Of a stretch of 5,080 nt of DNA, positions 1 to 5,080 are shown piece by piece. Within the stretch, counting starts at the first letter, position 1. Each line of letters opens with the position of its first letter. Below the pieces are notes generated by a model. The model saw only the letters and a program-made list of their open reading frames with translations. It was not told the origin of the DNA and searched no databases. Position numbers and translations under genes: made by a program. The stretch is from NCBI GenBank assembly GCA_009926905.1, contig RFNX01000215.1, positions 1 to 5,080 of the forward strand, given 5' to 3'. Source of the stretch: Flavobacteriales bacterium (GTDB taxonomy: Bacteria; Bacteroidota; Bacteroidia; Flavobacteriales_D; Crocinitomicaceae).

Positions 1-868
1 GTTCCGTTTTATATTCTTCTTTTGGTTCCTCAACTAAAAATAATTCAAGTTCTTTTTTGTCATTGAATCCACCAATTTTTTGTCTGTAAGTAGCTGCTGT
101 TTTTGGATTTTCAATTTCAAGTTTTCTGTTTTTGCATATTGTCAAAAATTCTTCTTCTTGGTCAATTCCTAAAAATCGTCTGTTTGCCAAATTAGCTGCA
201 ATACCTGTTGTCGAACTTCCTGCAAATGGGTCTAAAACCCAAGCGTTTGGCTTTGTCGAAGCCAAAATAAGCCTTGTTAAAACCGAAAGCGGTTTTTGTG
301 TCGGGTGTTTACCACAAGACTTTTCCCAAGGAGCAATAGCTGGCAATTTCCAAACGTCTTTCATTTGCTTGTCGCCATTGAGTTGCTTCATTAGTTCATA
401 GTTGAAGTAATGAGGAATTTTTTCACTTTTTCTTGCCCAAATAATTTGCTCGGTTGAGTAAGTGAAATATCGGCATGAAAAATTCGGTGGAGGATTGGTC
501 TTCTCCCAAGTAATAACATTTAAAATTTTAAAACCTAATTCAGTCAAAATTTGCCCAACTGAAAAAATATTATGCATTGTTCCGCTGATCCAAATAGTTG
601 CATCATCTTTCATTTTGTCACGAACCAATGAAAGCCATTTTCTATTAAAATCATTTACAAATTCAAAACCCTCAGACTTATCCCATTTACCTTTATTTAC
701 ACTTACTATTTGTCCGTTTTGAATTGATAATCCATTGTTTGATAAAAAATAGGGTGGGTCGGCAAAAACCATATCAAACTTATGGTCAAATTGAGGCAAA
801 AGCTCCATTGTATCTCCTTTTAGGAGATAGAAGTTTTTGTCAGATGATTTGAAGAATGGATTAATCAC
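1..868 (-). CDS. dpnA: DpnA-like (M2.DpnII-type) site-specific DNA adenine methyltransferase, 3' end cut by window edge
   Basis: This frame stays open from 868 to the left edge (289 codons, no stop), so the C-terminus is missing. It encodes a beta-class SAM-dependent amino-methyltransferase: the catalytic motif DPPY (residues 37-40, followed by FLS) comes first, then a recognition region (NPPPNFSCRYFTYSTE, 125-140), then GKHPTQKP (186-193) and the SAM-binding motif DPFAGSSTTG (213-222). This order and these blocks match DpnA of the DpnII system, which methylates adenine in GATC and, in pneumococcus, also acts on single-stranded DNA. No ATG lies upstream of the catalytic region except M21, which would remove the conserved GD at 18-19. 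I therefore chose GTG at 868; it overlaps the stop of the previous gene by 8 bases and gives an N-terminus of the usual length. A TTG at 874 is an alternative. A purine-rich AAGGAGG (899-893) lies 24 bases upstream, too far for a normal ribosome site. The protein is already longer than pneumococcal DpnA (about 268 residues), with an extra C-terminal tail from about residue 255. Confidence 0.93.
   Translation of the reverse strand, partial: MINPFFKSSDKNFYLLKGDTMELLPQFDHKFDMVFADPPYFLSNNGLSIQNGQIVSVNKGKWDKSEGFEFVNDFNRKWLSLVRDKMKDDATIWISGTMHNIFSVGQILTELGFKILNVITWEKTNPPPNFSCRYFTYSTEQIIWARKSEKIPHYFNYELMKQLNGDKQMKDVWKLPAIAPWEKSCGKHPTQKPLSVLTRLILASTKPNAWVLDPFAGSSTTGIAANLANRRFLGIDQEEEFLTICKNRKLEIENPKTAATYRQKIGGFNDKKELELFLVEEPKEEYKTE
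811..829 (-). promoter_or_regulatory. Perfect 8-bp hairpin covering an internal Shine-Dalgarno-like AAGGAG near the 5' end of the second methyltransferase gene
   Basis: On the minus strand TATCTCCT (829-822) and AGGAGATA (818-811) are perfect inverted repeats separated by a three-base AAA loop. The right arm contributes AAGGAG (819-814), five bases before an in-frame ATG (808-806, Met21 of the methyltransferase). In RNA the arm would be paired, hiding this site. It may be a chance product of the codons it spans (about 14-20), or it may tune translation of dpnA. No T-tract follows, so it is not an intrinsic terminator. Confidence 0.4.
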
Positions 869-3158
869 GTTCAATTTGAAATTTGTTTCTAACCTCCTTA
901 AGTATTAACCAATCGTGTAATTCTTCTAGAAATTTCAACTCGTCTTCAGTCACAAAATATGAATGAACATTTTGGTTGCGAAGAAACTCAAGCTTGACCA
1001 TCCACTTAGTTTTTTCTTCTTTACCGCCACTTATTTTTTCTTCGCCTGGTCTTGTATAATCTTTTTCAAAAATATCTTGCCAGTTTTTTACAGCAATTGC
1101 TCTGTAGGCTATTATATTAATACAGTCCCAAGGCTCAACTTCATCCTCCTCGTTTTCAATATCCCTATTTTTCTTAGTTGCTAAAGCAACAGCATCATCA
1201 CCTATTTGAGGTGGCACTCCTTTTTTAAACCACATTTTTCCAAACTTATCTTCTAATTTATTTTTAAAATCATTGTTGAAAAATGTTTCTATTTCTCTAA
1301 TAATAGTAAAAGCCCTGTCGTTATTTAGTTTTTCTTGTTTAATTAAATATTCATCGAGTCCCTCGGGATTAAAATCTTTGTGAGTATCTCTTACTATTTT
1401 TTGAAAGGTTCTCCAAAATTTGTTTTCACCTCCTGCACCATATGCCTTTTTTAATTCTTCTCTCTGTTCAACACTTATATCTCTTATAAAATGAATAACT
1501 GGATCGATATAGGTTTTAGTCTCTGAAATGATTTTATTAATAGGAGTTTTTTTAGAGTCTATAATTTTTTTCTCATCAAGGAAGTGAACAATATCACTTA
1601 AGAGTAAAATGAAGCCATATACACCACGATTCATTAAAATAAGTCCGTCAGCATCTTTTTTCCATTCATCTTCAACATTTTCTGATAGGTACTCGAATCC
1701 TTTAGCTATAAATTCTTTCAACCTATCATAAGTTAAATCTAAATCACCGTTATAAAAAAGTCCAATTTCATCTATTCTATTCTTTGAAACTTTACCAAGG
1801 AAACGGCTTCTTTTCAATGAATTTGTAATTAGTTGCAATGTTATTGTTTTAATATCTTCACCTATTGAAATTTTACCATAAAGGGGCGAGTTTCTATTCT
1901 CTCCAAGAAAGATGGATATTCTAGAACATAATGCTTTTTGTTGATCAATAAGATTATCTGATGTCCATAATAAATCTGCATTTAGAGTGTTTCTCAAATC
2001 TTTTGATACTGCTTTTTGATTCTCATTTATCTGCATAAATAACTGAACCTGTTCATCTCTAGATAAATTTACAAATGCAACTACTGGAATTGTGTTTTTG
2101 CTTTTGAATTCACTGTTTGAGTATCCGTAAAGCCGATGTTGACCATCAATAATGTATGCAGATTTATATTTTTTAGGTAAGTGAAGAATTCCAACATCAG
2201 AAATTGTAGAAGAAACCTGCGTATTTGCTGGATCAAAATTGCAATTTTTAGCATCTATGCTAATTACAATTGAATTTGGAAAATATCCACCATTTTCAAT
2301 GAACTCGCTGACAGATTTTAGTCTGCTCTTTTTTATTAATCGTTGATACGTAGGCATCATATTTACATTAGCCTTATTCCTATGAAGAACATAGCCGATT
2401 TTTAATAAATTTTCTGGTTCTGTTGCAAATGAATAATAGGTATGTCCGCCCATTTTACCCCTAACAGCTGGAATTTTATTTTCCATTTCAGGAATTTCTT
2501 GGCCTTCAAAAATGTTTCCTAAAAATTGATATTTACTTGCAGGGCCTATCTGTGAATGTAGTTGAAAAAAATATTCAATATTCTCTTCGTTTAGGTGAAG
2601 ACCTTTTAACTTTTGCAACCTACCCAAATCTTCTTCTGATATAGACAAGTTTTTAGTAGCAAGGATAAATTTAAACTTATATTTTGACCTTGGAAATAAT
2701 GCTGAAACAGATTTTCTCAGTCCTTCAATAATACCAATATAACTTTCTAGTTCTTTTTTGAAATCCCCCCTTTTGTTTGATTCAGAACTTTTACATTCGA
2801 CAATTAAAATAGTCTCATCATCCTTAGCAAAAATGTCAATTTGTTTTGTTTGAGTCGGATTGTTTTTATCATAAGGTAAAATAAAGTTTCTGTCCTTATT
2901 TAAAAATTTGTAGCCCATTAATCCAAACAACGACCAAACTTCATCTTCAAAGGCTAAATCAAAAGGTTTAGATTTTGAAACTCTTATGGAGTTTTTAAAT
3001 TCTTTTTCAATAGTCCATCCTTCAAGGATATACTTGTTTTTTTCAGTGGGGTCAATAGATTCTATTAAGCTATCCTTTCTTTTTTGTTTTATTAATTTGC
3101 TGATTTCGTTTTCGCCAGCCAATTTTCCAAGTAATTCTATTTTGGTATTTTCATTCAT
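861..3158 (-). CDS. DGQHR-domain protein with N-terminal PD-(D/E)xK nuclease-like module and C-terminal HEPN-like module
   Basis: This 765-residue, probably cytosolic protein has no signal peptide or clear membrane segment. Three regions can be read. Residues about 65-175 look like a restriction-endonuclease fold: a helix with acidic residues (E71, E73), then QID (D108) and VECKSS (E121, K123), the usual PD-(D/E)xK spacing. Residues about 230-395 are the DGQHR domain: YQRLIKKSRLKSVSEFI (271-287), IIDGQHRLYGY (336-346) and FMQINENQKAVSKDL (374-388), typical of the DndB/DpdB-like ParB/sulfiredoxin fold seen in phosphorothioate and deazaguanine DNA-modification systems. Residues about 635-755 resemble a Swt1-type HEPN domain: WFKKGVPP (643-650), NIIAYRAIAVKNW (681-693) and FLRNQNVHSY (725-734), giving R727-x4-H732. 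The start ATG at 3158 overlaps the endonuclease stop as ATGA, so translation is probably coupled; no Shine-Dalgarno is visible. Its exact role is unknown. Inferred options are a DNA-modification-sensing effector, an abortive RNase backup, or a DndB-like regulator of the operon. The coding call is firm, the DGQHR call strong, and the outer two domains moderately sure. Confidence 0.92.
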   Translation of the reverse strand: MNENTKIELLGKLAGENEISKLIKQKRKDSLIESIDPTEKNKYILEGWTIEKEFKNSIRVSKSKPFDLAFEDEVWSLFGLMGYKFLNKDRNFILPYDKNNPTQTKQIDIFAKDDETILIVECKSSESNKRGDFKKELESYIGIIEGLRKSVSALFPRSKYKFKFILATKNLSISEEDLGRLQKLKGLHLNEENIEYFFQLHSQIGPASKYQFLGNIFEGQEIPEMENKIPAVRGKMGGHTYYSFATEPENLLKIGYVLHRNKANVNMMPTYQRLIKKSRLKSVSEFIENGGYFPNSIVISIDAKNCNFDPANTQVSSTISDVGILHLPKKYKSAYIIDGQHRLYGYSNSEFKSKNTIPVVAFVNLSRDEQVQLFMQINENQKAVSKDLRNTLNADLLWTSDNLIDQQKALCSRISIFLGENRNSPLYGKISIGEDIKTITLQLITNSLKRSRFLGKVSKNRIDEIGLFYNGDLDLTYDRLKEFIAKGFEYLSENVEDEWKKDADGLILMNRGVYGFILLLSDIVHFLDEKKIIDSKKTPINKIISETKTYIDPVIHFIRDISVEQREELKKAYGAGGENKFWRTFQKIVRDTHKDFNPEGLDEYLIKQEKLNNDRAFTIIREIETFFNNDFKNKLEDKFGKMWFKKGVPPQIGDDAVALATKKNRDIENEEDEVEPWDCINIIAYRAIAVKNWQDIFEKDYTRPGEEKISGGKEEKTKWMVKLEFLRNQNVHSYFVTEDELKFLEELHDWLILKEVRNKFQIERD

Positions 3159-4066
3159 ATTGCAAGCAAAATCATATGTAATGTGTTTTCTTTAAGCATC
3201 TCCAAATTCAACAAGTAATCTGCCTTGTCAAAATATTCTCTTAGTGGTTTCAATGTTGATTTCCAACCAGCACCGTCTGTTATCCAAATGAATTCAATTC
3301 CCTGTTTATTCCAATAGCGATTCATTTCAATGTATTCGGTTGCGGTGGATTTCAATTTTGAACCTCCACCACCATAAAAATTACATTCAATAAAATACAA
3401 TTTACCGTTGTTGTTGATTGCAAAATCCAATTGACGTGAAGATTTATCAACTATTACTTCAATATTCCAGTGGTCTTTTATTTTGTTAGAAGTAGCCTGT
3501 GCCAAATATTGAATTCCCAAATTTTGGCAAGTGTCAGAAACAAATTCTTCAACTAAACCTTCCATTAATGTTCCCCCTCTGTTTTTTCTTCCATTACTAT
3601 CTAGGCCAACTTCAACACCTGTAGCATAATCAACAAGATTCTTGATTTGTCTTTCTTCGATTAATTTACCAATGCTGGTTTTAACTAAAAATTCTACAAC
3701 TCCTTTTATTTCCTCTTCTGTATAGGAAGGTTGAAAGAAATCAATGTTCTTATATTTGAAATTCTTACTGTCAATTAAAATATCTACGACACTCTCTCTT
3801 ACAGCCAACAAAGTTGGGATTGCCTTTATTGATTCAGGATATTTTTTCAAAAGGTCGAAAGCTTCTTTTTCAAGGTTGTTTTTACCTATCAAATAGTTTA
3901 GAATATTCAGTTCTTTCTCAAACAACTGCACATTAACAATTACCTTTTCCCAGTTGACGAAATAATCCCAGCGAGTAATTTTTTCTTTAAAGCTTTGCGT
4001 AATTTTATCAAATAGCAAGTCTTCGTTTTCCAATTTAAGCAGGTTACAAAGCTTGTTCATAGGCAT
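3155..4066 (-). CDS. dpnB: DpnII/MboI-family type II restriction endonuclease (GATC)
   Basis: The 303-residue product matches the DpnII family (R.DpnII is about 288 residues), which cleaves unmethylated GATC. The family signature GLDSNGRKNRGG (154-165), followed by the helix LMEGLVEEF (167-175), leads into the catalytic core RQLDFA (D214) and YFIECNFYGGGGSKL (E227-C-N229; SKL 236-238). The site is a PD-(D/E)xK variant in which the usual lysine of ExK is Asn, as I recall for MboI/DpnII relatives (ETN/EVN-FY...GSKL), so it should not be read as inactivation. The frame is intact. The start ATG at 4066 overlaps the 3' end of the methyltransferase gene by 23 bases; a second in-frame ATG at 4060 is possible, and neither has a Shine-Dalgarno. 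The stop TGA overlaps the next ATG by four bases. No controller (C) protein gene accompanies it, so timing of expression after transfer probably depends on the upstream methyltransferase being translated first. Confidence 0.94.
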   Translation of the reverse strand: MPMNKLCNLLKLENEDLLFDKITQSFKEKITRWDYFVNWEKVIVNVQLFEKELNILNYLIGKNNLEKEAFDLLKKYPESIKAIPTLLAVRESVVDILIDSKNFKYKNIDFFQPSYTEEEIKGVVEFLVKTSIGKLIEERQIKNLVDYATGVEVGLDSNGRKNRGGTLMEGLVEEFVSDTCQNLGIQYLAQATSNKIKDHWNIEVIVDKSSRQLDFAINNNGKLYFIECNFYGGGGSKLKSTATEYIEMNRYWNKQGIEFIWITDGAGWKSTLKPLREYFDKADYLLNLEMLKENTLHMILLAI

Positions 4067-4955
4067 AGTTTGTTATTAATAGTTCGTTTAACTCCCCTCT
4101 TTTTTCAGGATTTGCATTTATACTTCTTCTTGCTTTTACTCTCGAAATGGAAAACTCTGAATATATCTCATCAAAAAAGTCATCGTTTATGTCTTTGCCT
4201 TTAACGTCTGAATTGCTCAAAATCCAATTGTGATTGAGTGTGTCTAGTTTGTGGCAAAAATCTCTTAATCTAATTTGCTCTTGATCGTTGAATTCATCTT
4301 TTGCATACGAGTTAAAACTAGAAGTTTCACTCAGAGGCTTGTAAGGTGGATCGAAATAAAACAAAGTGTTGTTATCAGCGAAATTCAGAGTTTCTTTATA
4401 GTCGCCACAAAGAATTTCCACTTTTTGGAGTGCTTGACTCACTGCCAAAATATTTTCTCTATCGCAAATTGTTGGTCGTTTGTAACTGCCCATAGGTACA
4501 TTATACTCGTTTTTACGGTTTACTCTATAAAGTCCGTTGAAACAAGTCCGATTGAGAAAAATAAACAAGGCGGCTTGTCCGCTTTGTTCTTCTTTTCTAG
4601 TGTTGTAAAGTTCTCTTTTTGAGTAGTAATATTCTTTTTTTTCTTCGTCTTGTCCTTCAAGTCCGTGAAATTCATTTTGCAAAATATCAAGAATTGAAAT
4701 CAGTTCTTTTGGTCTTGAAGATATTGTTTTGTATGTGTTTATTAAGTCATCGTTAATGTCATTTATTACGGCATTTTGTAGGTTTGGAAATTTGTTTAAC
4801 ATCCAAAACAAAACTGCACCGCTTCCAACAAAAGGTTCTATGTAGGTGAATTTGTCCTTTGAAATGTCATTAGGCAAAGCCTTTTCAATGTCGTTAATTA
4901 GCTGTGTTTTACCACCTGCCCATTTTAAAAACGGTTTTGCTATTTTGTCTGTCAT
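4044..4955 (-). CDS. dpnM: Dam-type (DpnM-like) DNA adenine-N6 methyltransferase, GATC-specific
   Basis: This 303-residue enzyme transfers a methyl group from S-adenosylmethionine to adenine N6 in double-stranded GATC, protecting host DNA from the adjacent endonuclease. It has the alpha-class motif order: PFLKWAGGKTQL (8-19, motif X), EPFVGSGAVLF (40-50, motif I), NDINDDLINTY (65-75), the Dam-family recognition block FLNRTCFNGLYRVN (133-146) with NVPMG (152-156), DPPY (202-205, motif IV) followed by TSSFNSY (211-217), and the closing NELLITNY (290-297). Pneumococcal DpnM (about 284 residues) and E. coli Dam (278) are slightly shorter. The ATG at 4955 is chosen because it places motif X at the usual distance from the N-terminus and no earlier ATG lies in the frame. 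No Shine-Dalgarno precedes it; the upstream region is A/T-rich. It is the first gene of the operon, so methylation is expressed before or with restriction. All key motifs are intact. Confidence 0.96.
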   Translation of the reverse strand: MTDKIAKPFLKWAGGKTQLINDIEKALPNDISKDKFTYIEPFVGSGAVLFWMLNKFPNLQNAVINDINDDLINTYKTISSRPKELISILDILQNEFHGLEGQDEEKKEYYYSKRELYNTRKEEQSGQAALFIFLNRTCFNGLYRVNRKNEYNVPMGSYKRPTICDRENILAVSQALQKVEILCGDYKETLNFADNNTLFYFDPPYKPLSETSSFNSYAKDEFNDQEQIRLRDFCHKLDTLNHNWILSNSDVKGKDINDDFFDEIYSEFSISRVKARRSINANPEKRGELNELLITNYAYEQAL

Positions 4956-5080
4956 TAGTTCAATATATTATTTTTTTGAGTCAAGCAAATTTATGATTTT
5001 CATTCTTTCTTCTTATTCTTCGTTTCGGTCAGTTAATTGTCAACCGATTTTCTCTGAATTGTCGTTTTTTATGGTGTCGG
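4956..5080. other. Non-coding region upstream of the operon, open at the right edge
   Basis: This is the only stretch without a confident gene (125 bases). It is A/T-rich and holds the candidate promoter above. A second promoter-like pair on the minus strand is TTGACA (5043-5038), 17 bases, then AAGAAT (5020-5015), a weak sigma-70 -10 match. All three minus-strand frames entering from the right edge stop within 51 bases, so the tail of an upstream gene could end here but cannot be identified. I see no RNA gene, clear terminator or repeat. Confidence 0.55.
4960..4989 (-). promoter_or_regulatory. Candidate Bacteroidota-type promoter for the restriction-modification operon
   Basis: On the minus strand TTTG (4989-4986) is separated by 18 bases from TATATTGA (4967-4960). 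This resembles the Bacteroidota pattern TTTG ... TAnnTTTG, with a 6 of 8 match in the -7 element. The -7 element ends only four bases before the ATG at 4955, so a transcript from here would have almost no leader. The spacer contains an A7 run. The assignment rests on motif resemblance alone. Confidence 0.4.

Noticed and set aside
132..401. Plus-strand open frame of 89 codons, and a second at 462-722
   Set aside because: Both lie antisense to the DpnA-like methyltransferase, whose motifs are clear, and their products show no recognisable domain.
893..899. AAGGAGG on the minus strand as the ribosome binding site of the second methyltransferase
   Set aside because: It lies 24 bases from the GTG start and 18 from the TTG alternative, beyond normal spacing, and it is explained by the codons for Lys-Glu in the DGQHR protein.
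963..1184. Plus-strand open frame of 73 codons, and another of 69 codons at 2986-3195
   Set aside because: These are antisense to the DGQHR protein; their phenylalanine-rich products are what antisense reading of lysine/glutamate-rich coding sequence gives.
3370..3520. Endonuclease inactivation because the expected catalytic Lys is Asn (E227-C-N229)
   Set aside because: As I recall, the DpnII/MboI family normally has Asn at this place within FIE(T/V/C)NFY, and the rest of the core is intact.
4275..4622. Plus-strand open frame of 115 codons
   Set aside because: It is antisense to the recognition and catalytic region of the Dam-type methyltransferase, and has no family resemblance.
5021..5047. 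Inverted repeat TCGGT ... ACCGA as an operator or terminator
   Set aside because: Only five base pairs are perfect and the interior does not pair well; no T-tract follows.
5029..5079. Possible C-terminal tail of an upstream minus-strand gene (stop TGA at 5031-5029, or another frame ending at 5042-5040)
   Set aside because: All three frames close within 51 bases and none carries a recognisable signature, so a real gene end cannot be told from chance.
5071..5080. ATG on the plus strand at 5071 that could begin a divergent gene
   Set aside because: Only ten bases are visible and there is no ribosome site or other support.

Overview
The window is a compact, single-direction operon on the minus strand that encodes a DpnII/MboI-type (GATC) type II restriction-modification system with one unusual extra gene built into it. 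In transcription order (right to left) it holds four genes: a Dam-type adenine methyltransferase (4955-4044), a DpnII-family restriction endonuclease (4066-3155), a 765-residue DGQHR-domain protein (3158-861), and a second, DpnA-like DNA methyltransferase (868 to the left edge, 3' end cut off). Consecutive genes overlap by 23, 4 and about 8 bases, so all four are probably co-transcribed and translationally coupled. The only non-coding stretch is the 125 bases at the right end (4956-5080), which carries a plausible promoter just ahead of the first gene.

The restriction part is well understood by family. Two methyltransferases of different architecture protect GATC: motif I before DPPY in the Dam-like enzyme, DPPY before motif I in the DpnA-like enzyme. 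The endonuclease cuts unmodified GATC. In the pneumococcal DpnII system the order is dpnM-dpnA-dpnB. Here the endonuclease directly follows the first methyltransferase, and the second methyltransferase comes last, after the extra gene.

The extra gene is the most interesting part. Its product reads as three modules: an N-terminal PD-(D/E)xK nuclease-like domain (D108, E121-x-K123), a central ParB/sulfiredoxin-like DGQHR domain (338-342) of the kind found in DndB and DpdB, and a C-terminal segment with an Rx4H signature (R727...H732) resembling a HEPN ribonuclease of the Swt1 type. I infer an accessory defence or regulatory effector tied to the methylation system; this function is not demonstrated by the sequence.

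The organism is probably an AT-rich member of the Bacteroidota. GC is about one third in lines I sampled, the first three genes lack Shine-Dalgarno sequences, and the promoter candidate resembles the TTTG / TAnnTTTG type. This assignment is tentative. The plus strand carries only short shadow frames.
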